Shown: positions 19,547 through 30,399, counted from the stretch's first letter. The stretch is 64,000 bases of DNA from Pseudomonas akapageensis (GCF_011355085.1 NZ_VXCP01000013.1:1-64000); one strand, 5' to 3'. The notes: generated from the letters alone by a model not told the origin. Numbers and translations: made by a program.

Positions 19547-19575
19547 AAAAACCGACCCTAGGGTCGGTTTTTTAT
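19547..19575 (+). terminator. Intrinsic terminator of rpsT
   Basis: A perfect 8-bp stem ACCGACCC/GGGTCGGT with a 2-nt apex (TA) is followed by TTTTTTA. It ends transcription about 30 bp after the S20 stop. Confidence 0.9.
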
Positions 19576-19615
19576 TGCCTGTGATTTGCGCCGTGCAGAG
19601 ACACCGCGTCGCATT

Positions 19616-19713
19616 CATCGCTGGCAAGCCAGCTCCCACAGGATTAGATGTCGTTCACAAAATTGTGAATCAACGGAGATCCACTGTGGGAGCCGGCTTG
19701 CCAGCGATTAGGC
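19616..19713. repeat. Inverted pair of REP elements
   Basis: Two REP units in opposite orientation (TCGCTGGCAAGCCAGCTCCC and its complement with AGCCGGCTTGCCAGCGA) flank a 40-bp spacer. This is the BIME arrangement typical of Pseudomonas and lies between the convergent genes rpsT and creA. Confidence 0.85.
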
Positions 19714-19724
19714 CGCAAATACTA

Positions 19725-20183
19725 CTACTTCGCCCAAGGCAAAATCGGGATCGCCGTCACCGCATTCTGCGGACTGCCCTCGATCACCCGATCGCTATAC
19801 ACCAGGTACACCAGCGTATTGCGCTTCTTGTCGAAGAAACGCACCACCTGCATGGTCTTGAATACCAGCGAGGTGCGCTCCTTGAAGACCTCCTCACCAT
19901 CCTTGAGGTTATCGGCAAAGCGGATCGGACCGACCTGGCGACAGGCGATGGAGGCCTCGGCGCGGTCCTCGGCCAGGCCCAGGCCGCCTTTCACGCCGCC
20001 GGTCTTGGCCCGCGACAGGTAACAGGTCACACCCTCGACCTTGGGGTCATCGAACGCCTCGACCACGATCCGGTCGTTCGGGCCGACGAACTTGAACACC
20101 GTCGAGACCTGGCCGATTTCCTCTGCCGATGCCAGCAGTGGCAACGCCAATAATGCGCCCAGCATTCCCTTGATCATTCGCAC
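19725..20183 (-). CDS. creA: CreA family periplasmic protein
   Basis: A 152-residue exported protein with a signal peptide ending LLASAEE. The conserved CreA core includes [30 protein letters not shown] and [17 protein letters not shown]. Its function is not established. I use the GTG at 20183 because AAAGGAG is 6 nt upstream; ATG 20177 (MIKGML) is a possible alternative. It follows proB by 27 nt on the same strand and is probably cotranscribed with it. Confidence 0.88.
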   Translation of the reverse strand: MRMIKGMLGALLALPLLASAEEIGQVSTVFKFVGPNDRIVVEAFDDPKVEGVTCYLSRAKTGGVKGGLGLAEDRAEASIACRQVGPIRFADNLKDGEEVFKERTSLVFKTMQVVRFFDKKRNTLVYLVYSDRVIEGSPQNAVTAIPILPWAK

Positions 20184-20210
20184 TGCACACTCCTTTCGGC
20201 GCCAGGCGCC

Positions 20211-21329
20211 TTAGACCAGAATCAGATTGTCACGGTGAACCAGTTCCGGTTCAGCCATGTAACCGAGCAAGCCTTCGATCGCCTCGGAGGATTGACCGAT
20301 GATCTTTTGCGCCTCAAGCGCACTGTAGTTGGCCAGGCCACGGGCAATTTCGCGACCATCCGGCGCCACGCAGACCACCATCTCGCCGCGACGGAAGCTG
20401 CCCTGTACGACCTTCACGCCAACCGGCAGCAAGCTCTTGCGTCCATCCTGCAAAGCAGTCACTGCGCCCGCATCAAGCACCAGGGTGCCACGGGTCTGCA
20501 GATGCCCGGCCAGCCATTGCTTGCGCGCCGCCAGCATGCCGCGCTCGGGCGACAGCAAGGTGCCCAGGCGCTCGCCCGCCTTGAGCCGATCAAGCACGCG
20601 CTCGATACGCCCGCCGACGATGATGGTGTGCGCTCCGGAACGCGCCGCCAACCGTGCCGCACGCAGTTTGGTCTGCATGCCGCCACGCCCCAGCGCACCA
20701 CCGGTACCACCGGCGACTGCATCCAGGGAAGGATCATCGGCACGGGCTTCGTAAATCAGATTGGCATCGGGATTGTTGCGCGGATCGGCGTCGAACATGC
20801 CGTCACGATCAGTCAGGATCACCAGCAGATCCGCCTCGACCAGGTTGGCCACCAGGGCTGCCAGGGTATCGTTGTCGCCAAAACGGATTTCGTCGGTCAC
20901 CACGGTATCGTTCTCGTTGATCACCGGGATCACACCGAGCTCAACCAAAGTGCGCAAGGTACTGCGTGCATTGAGGTAGCGCTTGCGGTCGGACAGGTCG
21001 TCATGGGTCAGAAGAATCTGCGCCGTGTGCCGGCCATGCTCGGCAAAGCTCGATTCCCAGGCCTGCACCAGGCCCATTTGACCGATGGCGGCTGCCGCCT
21101 GCAACTCGTGCATGCCACTGGGTCGCTTGGCCCAACCCAGACGACTCATCCCGGCCGCCACGGCACCAGACGATACCAGCACCAGTTCGACCCCCGCCTC
21201 ATGCAGGGCCACCATCTGCTCGACCCAGACGCCCATTGCGGCGCGATCCAGACCCTTGCCATCAGCTGTCAGCAGGGCGCTGCCGATTTTAACGACCCAG
21301 CGCTGCGCACCCGTCACCTTGCTCCGCAT
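20211..21329 (-). CDS. proB: Glutamate 5-kinase ProB
   Basis: ProB makes gamma-glutamyl phosphate, the first step of proline synthesis, and is feedback inhibited by proline. The 372-residue product has the amino-acid kinase domain ([44 protein letters not shown]) and a C-terminal PUA domain (from about 280). Start ATG 21329 is adjacent to another in-frame ATG (21332). It follows obgE after a likely terminator and REP, so it may have its own promoter. Confidence 0.96.
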   Translation of the reverse strand: MRSKVTGAQRWVVKIGSALLTADGKGLDRAAMGVWVEQMVALHEAGVELVLVSSGAVAAGMSRLGWAKRPSGMHELQAAAAIGQMGLVQAWESSFAEHGRHTAQILLTHDDLSDRKRYLNARSTLRTLVELGVIPVINENDTVVTDEIRFGDNDTLAALVANLVEADLLVILTDRDGMFDADPRNNPDANLIYEARADDPSLDAVAGGTGGALGRGGMQTKLRAARLAARSGAHTIIVGGRIERVLDRLKAGERLGTLLSPERGMLAARKQWLAGHLQTRGTLVLDAGAVTALQDGRKSLLPVGVKVVQGSFRRGEMVVCVAPDGREIARGLANYSALEAQKIIGQSSEAIEGLLGYMAEPELVHRDNLILV

Positions 21330-21423
21330 CATGTTCCAACCTATGCCGATCTGTAGATACCCTGTGGATCTGGGGCCTGACCGCAAATACATCGACACGA
21401 CACCCACACGGATACGAGTCGCC

Positions 21424-21450
21424 TGCATCGCTGGCAAGCCAGCTCCCACA
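21424..21450. repeat. REP element
   Basis: A single REP unit (ATCGCTGGCAAGCCAGCTCC) between proB and obgE, in the same orientation as the left copy at 19.6 kb. Confidence 0.75.
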
Positions 21451-21471
21451 AGAAAGCACAATTCTCAAATA

Positions 21472-21503
21472 GCAAAACGCCGCTTGAAAAAGCGGCGTTC
21501 AGT
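21472..21503 (-). terminator. Intrinsic terminator of obgE
   Basis: A perfect 10-bp stem AACGCCGCTT/AAGCGGCGTT with a 4-nt loop is followed on the minus strand by a short T run. It lies just downstream of the obgE stop. Confidence 0.8.
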
Positions 21504-21516
21504 TTACTGCAATGAA

Positions 21517-22938
<1,422 letters not shown>

Positions 22939-23196
22939 TTAAGCCGCGACTACGCTCACGTAACGACGACCGAAAGCGCCTTTTACTTCAAACTTGATCA
23001 CGCCTTCGATTTTGGCGAAGAGAGTGTGATCTTTACCCATGCCAACGCCGTAGCCAGCGTGGAATTGGGTGCCGCGCTGACGCACGATGATGTTGCCGGC
23101 CTTGATGACCTGGCCGCCATACATCTTCACGCCAAGGCGTTTGGCTTCTGAGTCGCGACCGTTACGGGTACTACCACCAGCTTTTTTGTGTGCCAT
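22939..23196 (-). CDS. rpmA: 50S ribosomal protein L27
   Basis: The 85-residue product begins [20 protein letters not shown], the highly conserved L27 N-terminus that reaches toward the peptidyl transferase centre. No N-terminal extension needing removal (as in Firmicutes) is present. It is the second gene of the rplU-rpmA operon. Confidence 0.98.
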
Positions 23197-23231
23197 GAGT
23201 TCAATTCTCCTAGTGAGGAATTAGGCTGAAA

Positions 23232-23546
23232 TTAAGCCTGAATACCGGTGATTTTGATCTCGGTGTACCACTGGCGGTGGCCCATACGCTTCATGTGGTG
23301 CTTACGGCGACGGAACTTGATGATGCGGACTTTATCGTGACGACCTTGGGAGATCACTTCAGCCACAACGGTAGCGCCAGCAACGACTGGAGCACCGATA
23401 TTCACGTCGTCACCGTTGGCGACCAACAGAACGCGATCAAAGGTAACGGATTCGCCAGTGGCGACTTCCAGTTTTTCGATCTTCAGGTATTCACCCGGGG
23501 CGACCTTGTATTGCTTGCCGCCAGTAACGATTACTGCATAAGACAT
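23232..23546 (-). CDS. rplU: 50S ribosomal protein L21
   Basis: The 104-residue product begins [20 protein letters not shown] and ends with the basic region [24 protein letters not shown] (quoted in parts: [22 protein letters not shown]), typical of L21. ATG 23546 is the conserved start. The upstream promoter is at 23679-23707, and rpmA follows after 35 nt. Confidence 0.98.
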   Translation of the reverse strand: MSYAVIVTGGKQYKVAPGEYLKIEKLEVATGESVTFDRVLLVANGDDVNIGAPVVAGATVVAEVISQGRHDKVRIIKFRRRKHHMKRMGHRQWYTEIKITGIQA

Positions 23547-23678
23547 GGTATTTCTCCGATAATCCTGCTCACCCAGCGCTTTAGAAGAAGAGGTATTGGC
23601 TGGCATGGCTGCATGGGGTGGAACGACCCAAATGCAATTGCGTAAGGCAGGTGCTGCCCAGGAAGTTCAGGGTGCGCG

Positions 23679-23707
23679 ATTGTACGCAAGCTCAGCAAAG
23701 CTTGCAA
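23679..23707 (-). promoter_or_regulatory. Sigma-70 promoter of rplU-rpmA
   Basis: On the minus strand TTGCAA (23702-23707), a 17-nt spacer and TACAAT (23679-23684) are followed by the GC-rich CGCGCACC. It lies about 130 bp upstream of the L21 start, leaving room for a leader. Confidence 0.8.
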
Positions 23708-23737
23708 GGTCCCGAAACAGCTGCCGGGGATATCGCC

Positions 23738-23766
23738 TTGACAGGGTCTGGCCTGAGACCTAGCAT
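23738..23766 (+). promoter_or_regulatory. Sigma-70 promoter of ispB
   Basis: TTGACA (23738-23743), a 17-nt spacer and TAGCAT (23761-23766) lie 33 bp upstream of the ispB ATG. It is divergent from the rplU promoter and the two do not overlap. Confidence 0.7.
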
Positions 23767-23798
23767 GCCGCGCAACCCTTCTGGAGCACCTGTCGCTG

Positions 23799-24767
23799 AT
23801 GCAACCCCAAGCTTTCTACCGCGCGGTGGCGGACGATTTTAGTGCCGTTGACGTCATCATCAAGAAACAGCTGACTTCGCGCGTGCCGTTGGTCTCGAAA
23901 ATCGGCGACTATATTACCTCGGCCGGAGGCAAACGTCTGCGCCCGCTGCTGGTGCTGCTCTGCGGCAAGGCGCTGGGCCGCGAAGGCGATGACCTGCGCC
24001 TGCTCGCCGCCACCATTGAATTCCTGCACACCGCGACCCTGCTGCATGACGACGTCGTCGACATGTCGGGCATGCGCCGTGGCCGTTCGACCGCCAACGC
24101 CATGTGGGGCAACGCCCCGAGCGTGCTGGTCGGCGACTTCCTGTACTCGCGCTCCTTCGAGATGATGGTCGAACTGGGCTCGATGTCGGTCATGAAGATT
24201 CTTTCCCAGGCCACGCGCATCATTGCCGAAGGCGAAGTGCTGCAGCTGTCCAAGGTGCGTGACGCCAGCACCACCGAAGAAACCTACATGGAAGTCATTC
24301 GCGGCAAGACCGCGATGCTTTTCGAGGCCTCGACCCACAGTGCCGCGGCCCTGGCCGGCGCCTCCGAACAGCAGAGCGAAGCCCTGCGCACCTTCGGTGA
24401 CTACCTGGGCACGGCGTTCCAGCTGGTCGACGACCTGCTCGATTATCGCGGCGACGCCGAAACCCTGGGCAAGAACGTCGGCGACGACCTGGCCGAAGGC
24501 AAGCCGACCCTGCCTCTGATCTACACCATGCGTGAAGGCACGGCCGAGCAGGCCGCACTGGTGCGCAAGGCGATTCAGAAAGGCGGTATCGAAGACCTGG
24601 AAAGCATCCGCGCCGCCGTCGAAGCCGCCGGCGCCCTGGACTACACCGCAAAACTGGCCCGCGACTACGTCGCCCGCGCCATCGCCTGCCTGGACGTGCT
24701 GCCGGCCAGCGAATACCGCGACGCCCTGATCGAGTTGAGCGAGTTCGCGGTCGCCCGCACTCACTGA
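23799..24767 (+). CDS. ispB: Polyprenyl (octaprenyl/nonaprenyl) diphosphate synthase
   Basis: The enzyme makes the long isoprenoid side chain of ubiquinone. The 322-residue product has the two Asp-rich motifs of trans-prenyltransferases: LLHDDVVDMSG (first, with FLHTATLLHDD before it) and LVDDLLDYRGD (second), plus GGKRLRP near residue 43. It is usually named octaprenyl diphosphate synthase; Pseudomonas ubiquinone has nine units, so the chain length is not settled by the sequence. It is divergent from rplU, as in E. coli. Confidence 0.95.
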   Translation: MQPQAFYRAVADDFSAVDVIIKKQLTSRVPLVSKIGDYITSAGGKRLRPLLVLLCGKALGREGDDLRLLAATIEFLHTATLLHDDVVDMSGMRRGRSTANAMWGNAPSVLVGDFLYSRSFEMMVELGSMSVMKILSQATRIIAEGEVLQLSKVRDASTTEETYMEVIRGKTAMLFEASTHSAAALAGASEQQSEALRTFGDYLGTAFQLVDDLLDYRGDAETLGKNVGDDLAEGKPTLPLIYTMREGTAEQAALVRKAIQKGGIEDLESIRAAVEAAGALDYTAKLARDYVARAIACLDVLPASEYRDALIELSEFAVARTH

Positions 24768-24871
24768 CAGCCGATCCCCCCAGCCCATCGCTCGATGGGC
24801 CGGGCCTCCCCTCTCCCCGACAAAACCCTATACAATGTAGGATTTAAGCACTCGCGCCCAGAGGAACCTTA

Positions 24872-25213
24872 GTGAGCACTTTGCCTCCCTGCCCCAAATG
24901 CAATTCCGAATACACCTATGAAGACGGCACCCAGCTGATCTGCCCTGAATGCAGCCACGAATGGTCTGCAGCAGGCGAAACCGATACCGCTGAAGGCGAT
25001 ACCGTCAAAAAGGATTCGGTGGGCAATGTGCTGCAGGACGGTGACACCATCACCGTGATCAAGGACCTCAAAGTCAAAGGCACGTCGCTGGTGGTCAAGG
25101 TCGGCACCAAGGTCAAGAACATCCGCCTGTGCGACGGCGACCACGACATCGACTGCAAGATCGATGGCATTGGCCCAATGAAGCTGAAGTCCGAGTTCGT
25201 CCGCAAGGTCTGA
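24872..25213 (+). CDS. yjdM: YjdM/PhnA family zinc-ribbon protein
   Basis: The 113-residue product has an N-terminal zinc ribbon (CPKC at about 7-10 and CPEC at about 24-27) and the conserved PhnA-type C-terminal domain ([23 protein letters not shown]). Despite the old name 'alkylphosphonate utilisation protein', a role in phosphonate use is not supported. The start is GTG preceded by AGAGGAACC. It is monocistronic or cotranscribed with the next small gene, 68 nt downstream. Confidence 0.9.
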   Translation: MSTLPPCPKCNSEYTYEDGTQLICPECSHEWSAAGETDTAEGDTVKKDSVGNVLQDGDTITVIKDLKVKGTSLVVKVGTKVKNIRLCDGDHDIDCKIDGIGPMKLKSEFVRKV

Positions 25214-25238
25214 TCAACACGGCGCTTGCTATTTCAGA

Positions 25239-25257
25239 AATAAGAATTATTCTCATT
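25239..25257. promoter_or_regulatory. Fur-box-like palindrome
   Basis: The 15-bp core TAAGAATTATTCTCA (25241-25255) matches the 7-1-7 Fur consensus TGATAATNATTATCA at 11 of 14 specified positions, and the 19-bp form is mostly A/T with dyad symmetry. It sits 25-43 bp upstream of the next start codon, a usual place for a repressor site. Confidence 0.5.
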
Positions 25258-25281
25258 GAAGATCTTTCAAGGAGAATGACC

Positions 25282-25524
25282 ATGACTTATCTGATCGACG
25301 CCTGGCTGGATCGGCCACACCCTTACTTGCGCATCCTGCACCGTGAAACCGGCGAGGTCTGTGCCGTGCTGGAAGAAGAAGCGCTGGCTGAGCTGCGCGA
25401 ACAGGGAGAGCTGGATTTCAATGGATTGAATTCGAGCGAGCCGCTTGTGCTCAAGGAATTGGTGCGGAGTCTGTTTCTGTTTTGCTATGCCCGGGCGTTG
25501 CGGCCGGCTGGGGAGTTGCGTTGA
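25282..25524 (+). CDS. Conserved small protein (PA4570-like)
   Basis: An 80-residue protein, MTYLIDAWLDRPHPYLRILH..., that I recognise as a conserved Pseudomonas family of unknown function. It is predicted to be soluble, with two Cys (EVC and FCY). ATG 25282 is chosen because AAGGAG is 7 nt upstream; ATG 25276 would be only 1 nt from it. The Fur-like box just upstream suggests iron-responsive expression, which is an inference. Confidence 0.8.
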   Translation: MTYLIDAWLDRPHPYLRILHRETGEVCAVLEEEALAELREQGELDFNGLNSSEPLVLKELVRSLFLFCYARALRPAGELR

Positions 25525-25531
25525 AGGTGTT

Positions 25532-25628
25532 GCGACCGCTTTGCGGTCGATCGCTGGCAAGCCAGCTCCCACAGGATAATGTGTACCACCTGACCCTGTG
25601 GGAGCGGGCTTGCCCGCGATAAGGGCCG
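25532..25628. repeat. Inverted pair of REP elements
   Basis: Two REP units (TCGCTGGCAAGCCAGCTCCC and GGGAGCGGGCTTGCCCGCGA) face each other across a short spacer, preceded by the stem GACCGC/GCGGTC. They lie between two convergent genes. Confidence 0.85.
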
Positions 25629-25656
25629 AAGGACCTTCCCTCAGCCCTGACACGAC

Positions 25657-26274
25657 TTACAAGACGTCCAGCAGCTCGACGTCAAACACCAGAACGCTGT
25701 GCGGCGGGATGCTGCCCACGCCTTGCGCGCCGTAGGCCAGCTCGCTCGGCACGTACAGACGCCATTTGCTGCCGGCGTTCATCAGTTGCAGGGCTTCGGT
25801 CCAGCCAGCGATCACGCCGCCGACCGGGAACTCAGCCGGCTGGCCACGCTCGTAGGAGCTGTCGAACACGGTGCCGTCGATCAGGGTGCCGTGGTAATGA
25901 GTGCGAACGGTGTCCTCACGCGATGGCTTGGCGCCCTCGCCTGCGGTCAGCACTTCGTATTGCAGGCCCGATGCCAGGGTGATGATGCCTTCACGCTTGG
26001 CGTTTTCAGCCAGGAATGCCAGGCCGGCACCAGCAGCGGCTTCAGCCTTGGCTGCGGCTTCGGCTTGCATGATTTCGCGGATAACCTTGAAGCTGGCAGA
26101 CAGGTCTTCCTGGCTCACACGGCTTGCCTGGCCATTGAAGGCGTCGGTCAGGCCAGCGAGGATCGCGTCCAGGCTGACGCCTGGTGGCGGGTTGTCACGC
26201 AGCTGGTCGCCCAGCTGACGGCCAATGCCGTAGCTGACGCGGGTTTCGTCGGTGGACAGATTTACTTCGGACAT
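25657..26274 (-). CDS. fklB: FKBP-type peptidyl-prolyl isomerase (FklB-like)
   Basis: The 205-residue product has an N-terminal dimerisation domain (MSEVNLSTDETRVSYGIGRQ, about 1-90), a helical Ala-rich linker (AEAAAKAEAAAGAGLAFL) and a C-terminal FKBP domain (TVRTHYHGTLIDGTVFDSSY; VPSELAYGAQG). It has no signal peptide, so it resembles cytoplasmic FklB more than periplasmic FkpA. ATG 26274 is the conserved start. Confidence 0.92.
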   Translation of the reverse strand: MSEVNLSTDETRVSYGIGRQLGDQLRDNPPPGVSLDAILAGLTDAFNGQASRVSQEDLSASFKVIREIMQAEAAAKAEAAAGAGLAFLAENAKREGIITLASGLQYEVLTAGEGAKPSREDTVRTHYHGTLIDGTVFDSSYERGQPAEFPVGGVIAGWTEALQLMNAGSKWRLYVPSELAYGAQGVGSIPPHSVLVFDVELLDVL

Positions 26275-26384
26275 GGGACTGCTCCGCTGTAGGGCCGCTC
26301 TTGAAATATCCATGACGGAATAACAAGTCCAAGAGCGCCCTGAACCAAAAGGGCAAGCAGCCTAGCACACTGAAACAGGCCTTA

Positions 26385-26705
26385 TCAGCCCACTCGACCA
26401 GCTCGATTCGAACGGACCGCCAGGGGAATGCGCAGATCTTCCTCGGGAATGCCCTTCATCCCACACATTTCATCCTGGACGGACCAATGCACCAGATTCA
26501 TTTCCATGTTCGGCAAGGTGTGCAGCATTTGCCTGGCGTGCTCCACCGAGCGGAACGGCAGGGCTTGCCCACGGGCATCGTGCAAGGGATGGGCGGCGCC
26601 GTGCATGCGGGCCTCCAGCAGGTATATGCCACCTTCGAGCGAAATCAGGTTCAGCTCGTCGATACGTCCGGCCTTGGCATGACTGGTCAACTCGTGGAAG
26701 TTCAT
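26385..26705 (-). CDS. DUF6482-like small protein
   Basis: A 106-residue soluble protein, MNFHELTSHAKAGRIDELNL..., matching a family found in Pseudomonas and relatives (I recall DUF6482). The function is unknown. The N-terminal part (GGIYLLEARM) is most conserved. The start ATG 26705 avoids a longer frame with a different codon pattern. Confidence 0.7.
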   Translation of the reverse strand: MNFHELTSHAKAGRIDELNLISLEGGIYLLEARMHGAAHPLHDARGQALPFRSVEHARQMLHTLPNMEMNLVHWSVQDEMCGMKGIPEEDLRIPLAVRSNRAGRVG

Positions 26706-26843
26706 TGAACACCTCACTTGTACAAGGATTGACCCCCTCTTTCTTTGTCGTACAACCCAGCCCAAAGCACAAGGCAAAAACACAGCCGCCCGTCCGTTTC
26801 GCAACGGCCGGGCGGCAGGTGTAGCAGCGTTGATACGGAACGA

Positions 26844-27332
26844 TCAGTGCTTGGTCAGCTTGTCCAGGTAACCCATGGCGAAGGCCGATATCACGAAGGT
26901 CATGTGGATGATCACGTACCACATCAGATATTGCGGCTCGATGTTGCGTGCATCCATGAACACCCGCAGCAAGTGAATCGAGGAAATCGCCACGATGGAA
27001 GCCGCCACCTTCATTTTCAGCGAGGTGGAGTCCATCTTGCCCAGCCAGCTGAGTTTTTCCTGGCCTTCGTCGATGTCCAGTTGCGATACGAAGTTCTCGT
27101 AGCCGGAGATCATCACCATGACCAGCAGGCCACCGACCAGCGCCATATCGATCAGCGACAGCAGCACCAGAATCAGATCGGCTTCAGCGAGCGAGAAGAT
27201 ATTGGGGAGGACGTGAAAGATTTCCTGGAAAAACTTCAACGCCAGGGCCAGCAGCCCCAAAGACAAACCAAAATAGATGGGCGCGAGCATCCAGCGCGAG
27301 GCGTACATCGCATTTTCGATAAAGCGTTCCAT
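26844..27332 (-). CDS. yqhA: UPF0114 family membrane protein YqhA
   Basis: A 162-residue inner-membrane protein with three to four membrane helices (about 12-40, 55-80, 105-125 and 135-155). It starts [20 protein letters not shown], the signature of the YqhA/TIGR00645 family. The function is unknown. A GC-rich hairpin lies downstream (about 26787-26818). Confidence 0.88.
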   Translation of the reverse strand: MERFIENAMYASRWMLAPIYFGLSLGLLALALKFFQEIFHVLPNIFSLAEADLILVLLSLIDMALVGGLLVMVMISGYENFVSQLDIDEGQEKLSWLGKMDSTSLKMKVAASIVAISSIHLLRVFMDARNIEPQYLMWYVIIHMTFVISAFAMGYLDKLTKH

Positions 27333-27422
27333 TAAAACTCACTAGGTGGCCGGAAAAAACGAGCGCGAGTATACCAGCCACCCATGACAGAAAAATCCCA
27401 TCTATCAACAACATCGGACGGA

Positions 27423-27761
27423 CTATTCGGGATTGGACTGAAAATCACCAACCCTGTGCGTGCGTTCGCCGTTGATACGGCGCAATTGCGCCTGCAGGTG
27501 CAGACACCAGATCTGCGGGCCTTCGCTGACCTGATAGCCATGCAGGGTCAAGCTGTCGACGATGGCACTGAGGACCGATTCGGCCACGAAAGGCCCATGA
27601 AAAGGACCCTGAGCCTTGATCGCCGAAGGTTGCTCACCGGCCATACCGGCGGCGAACAACAGTGTCCACATGCCATTGTCACCGGCAAGGGGGCGAATAC
27701 TGCATTCGATGCGGGTGACCAGACCCAGGCATTGGCGAGTGAGACAGAGGCTGCGCGGCAT
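27423..27761 (-). CDS. Conserved hypothetical protein (Pseudomonas-specific)
   Basis: A 112-residue protein starting MPRSLCLTRQCLGLVTRIEC, with a four-Cys N-terminus. I know it as a conserved unknown next to the Lon-like protease in pseudomonads. No motif suggests a function. ATG 27761 is chosen; the frame extends 33 codons further but is not conserved. Confidence 0.7.
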   Translation of the reverse strand: MPRSLCLTRQCLGLVTRIECSIRPLAGDNGMWTLLFAAGMAGEQPSAIKAQGPFHGPFVAESVLSAIVDSLTLHGYQVSEGPQIWCLHLQAQLRRINGERTHRVGDFQSNPE

Positions 27762-27960
27762 GGCGTCGATCCTCGTTGGAACCGTTTTCAGCCTTCTGGA
27801 GAAGGCCGTTTCCTTCCCATGATCTTTGTAGATCCTGGGGCGTGTCATGACGGATGACACGCCCTAGTGCTCAGAATAGAAGAAAACTGGCCGAGACAGT
27901 TTTTTTTCCGCCTGAACGGGCGCCGAATGGTCATCTCACCAACGACACCCGTGTTTCGCC

Positions 27961-30399
27961 TCAGGAAGGCTTGACCTGGGCCAGCGCCTCCTCCGCATGC
28001 TCTTTTTCCGCTTCCTTGAGCTCTTCCTCACTGACCATCTCGGCAATGACCCGCAAGCGCTCGACAACCCGTGCGTTGACGCTGCCCTCGGGGAACTGGC
28101 CTTCTGCATCCGGCTCACCGGCAGGCTCGCCGACCAGCAGGCTCAAGGCTTCATCGGCCTGACGCACGGCGTAGACATGGAACTGCCCGGCACGCACGGC
28201 CTGCAGGACACGCTCGTCGAGCATCAGGGTGGCGACGTTGGCATGGGGAATGATCGCGCCCTGCTCTCCAGTCAGGCCGCGCGCTTCACAAAGCCGGAAG
28301 AAGCCTTCGATTTTCTCGTTGACCCCGCCCACCGCCTGAACTTCACCGAATTGGTTGATGGAGCCGGTGATGGCGAAGCACTGCTTGAGCGGCGTTTTCG
28401 ACAGGGCCGAAATCAAGGTGCAGGCCTCGCCGAGCGAAGCGCTGTCACCGTCTACGTAGCCGTAGGACTGCTCCAGGGCGATGCTCGCCGAAATCGCCAG
28501 CGGGAATTCCTGGGCATAACGGCTGCCCAGATACCCGGTGAGGATCATCACCCCCTTGGAGTGGATCGGCTGGCCGAGGTTGACCTCACGCTCGATGTCG
28601 ACGATGCCGCTCCCGCCCGGATAGACAGTGGCCGAGATCCGCGCCGGAATACCAAAGGCCGAATCGCCGACTTCCAGTACCGTCAGGCCGTTGCACTTGC
28701 CCACCGCCGCGCCGTCGGTATCGATCAGGATGATGCCCGCCAGCATGTCGTCGAGAATCCGCGCCGAGACCCGCCCGGTGCGGGTGGCCTTGGCCTTGAG
28801 GGCGCGCTCGATATGGCCGGCGTCGGTCATTTCGTCGTTGGCCAGGTGGCGAATGAAGTCTGCCTCGCTGACCAGCTGGAACAGATCGCCGATCCGCGCC
28901 GAAAGCCGCCCCTGGTGCTCGGCCAGGCGCGCGCTGTAGGTCGCCAGCCGCGCCACGGCATCGGCCGTCAAAGGCGCCATGCCCTCTTCGGAAGTGCGCG
29001 TGGTGAGCAACTGTGCGAACTGCTCGAGGCTTTCGTCGACCATCGGGATGTCTTCATCGAAGTCCACCAGCACCCGGAACATCTCCTGGAAGTCCGGATC
29101 GTGGTCTTGCAGGGCGTAGTACAACTGGCGCGCACCGATAATGACCACCTTGACCTGCAGCGGGATCATCTGCGGCGTCAGGGTCACGGTCGCCAGGCGG
29201 CCGAACTCGCCCAGCGGCGACTCCATTTTCAACTTGCGCGATTGCAGGGCACGCTTGAGCGCATCCCAGACAAACGGCTCGCTGAGCATCTTTTCGGCTT
29301 CCAGGATCAGGAAACCGCCATTGGCCCGGTGGAAAGCGCCTGGGCGCAGCTGCCGGTAGGTGGTGTAGAGCGCCCCCTGATCGGTGCTGTATTCGATGCG
29401 GCCGAACAGGTTGTCATAGGTCGGGTGCGGCTCGAACACCACCGGTGCGCCGCCGCTGGCATGATGGCCGACCACCAGGCTCGGGGCGTACTGCTCTTCG
29501 AGCAACTTGCGCGCCTGGGCGTCGCTCTTGGCATCGTCGACGAACTGCTCGACCACGGTCCTGAGCAGATTCACCTGCATGGCTTGCAGGTAGGCGCAGA
29601 CGGCCGCGTTCTCGGCGTATTTTTCCGAAAGCGGGGCCAACAACGGTTGCAAGGCCAGGGTGATGGTTTCTTCATTGAGCTGGCGCAGCTGGTTGCTCGA
29701 CTCGCGCTTCCACTGTGGCAGGCTGGCCAATTCTTCGTTGAGCCGCTCTTCGAGCTCGGAAATATCGTTATGGAAACGCTCGCGCTCAGCTTCAGGCAGT
29801 TGCGCAAACTCGGCTTCATCCAGCGCTTTGCCGTCACTCATGGGGGTAAAGGCGATATTGCTGCTGTCACGGTACAGGGCAACGTCCTTTTCCAGCGACA
29901 GCCGCTCGATCACATCCAGGGCACGGTCATAGCGCTGGTTGAAAGCGCGATCGATCGCGCTTTTCTTTTGCTGGTAGGACGGGTGCTCGAACACTGCCGG
30001 AAAGGTTGCCAGCAGGTTGTCGATGAGGCCGCCGATATCGCTGATGAATGCTCCGGCGCTGCCCGGTGGCAGCTCCAGTGCACGCGGCTCGCGAGGTTCG
30101 TCGTAGTTGTTGACGTAAACCCAGTCCGAAGGGGTCTGCAGGCGTTTGCCTTCAGCCTTGAGGTAGCGTTTGACGAAGGAGAAGCGGCCCGTGCCGGGCT
30201 CGCCCATGACGAATACGTTATAGCCGGGACGTGGCATGGCGACGCCGAACTGCAAGGCTTCGACGGCACGTTCCTGGCCAAGCACACCGCGAAAAGGCTC
30301 CAGATCATTGGTGGTGGTAAAAGCGAACTGTTCAGCAGAAAACGGACGGGTCAGCGCTTCAGGCGCAAGACGCAGGCTGGCAGCGACAGGATCGGGCAT
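27961..30399 (-). CDS. Lon-like ATP-dependent protease (AAA_32/Lon_C family)
   Basis: An 812-residue cytoplasmic protein. The N-terminal AAA-type region has the P-loop-like GEPGTGRFSF near residue 66, where Arg replaces the usual Lys. The middle has a long coiled coil (about 190-260, in the Lon-domain insert). The C-terminal Lon-type protease domain has the catalytic Ser in GDSASLGEAC and Lys in GGVNEKIEGF. This architecture fits the E. coli YcbZ/LonH and P. aeruginosa homologue family, of which the physiological substrate is largely unknown. It begins a minus-strand unit ending with the small gene at 27.4 kb. Confidence 0.88.
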   Translation of the reverse strand: MPDPVAASLRLAPEALTRPFSAEQFAFTTTNDLEPFRGVLGQERAVEALQFGVAMPRPGYNVFVMGEPGTGRFSFVKRYLKAEGKRLQTPSDWVYVNNYDEPREPRALELPPGSAGAFISDIGGLIDNLLATFPAVFEHPSYQQKKSAIDRAFNQRYDRALDVIERLSLEKDVALYRDSSNIAFTPMSDGKALDEAEFAQLPEAERERFHNDISELEERLNEELASLPQWKRESSNQLRQLNEETITLALQPLLAPLSEKYAENAAVCAYLQAMQVNLLRTVVEQFVDDAKSDAQARKLLEEQYAPSLVVGHHASGGAPVVFEPHPTYDNLFGRIEYSTDQGALYTTYRQLRPGAFHRANGGFLILEAEKMLSEPFVWDALKRALQSRKLKMESPLGEFGRLATVTLTPQMIPLQVKVVIIGARQLYYALQDHDPDFQEMFRVLVDFDEDIPMVDESLEQFAQLLTTRTSEEGMAPLTADAVARLATYSARLAEHQGRLSARIGDLFQLVSEADFIRHLANDEMTDAGHIERALKAKATRTGRVSARILDDMLAGIILIDTDGAAVGKCNGLTVLEVGDSAFGIPARISATVYPGGSGIVDIEREVNLGQPIHSKGVMILTGYLGSRYAQEFPLAISASIALEQSYGYVDGDSASLGEACTLISALSKTPLKQCFAITGSINQFGEVQAVGGVNEKIEGFFRLCEARGLTGEQGAIIPHANVATLMLDERVLQAVRAGQFHVYAVRQADEALSLLVGEPAGEPDAEGQFPEGSVNARVVERLRVIAEMVSEEELKEAEKEHAEEALAQVKPS

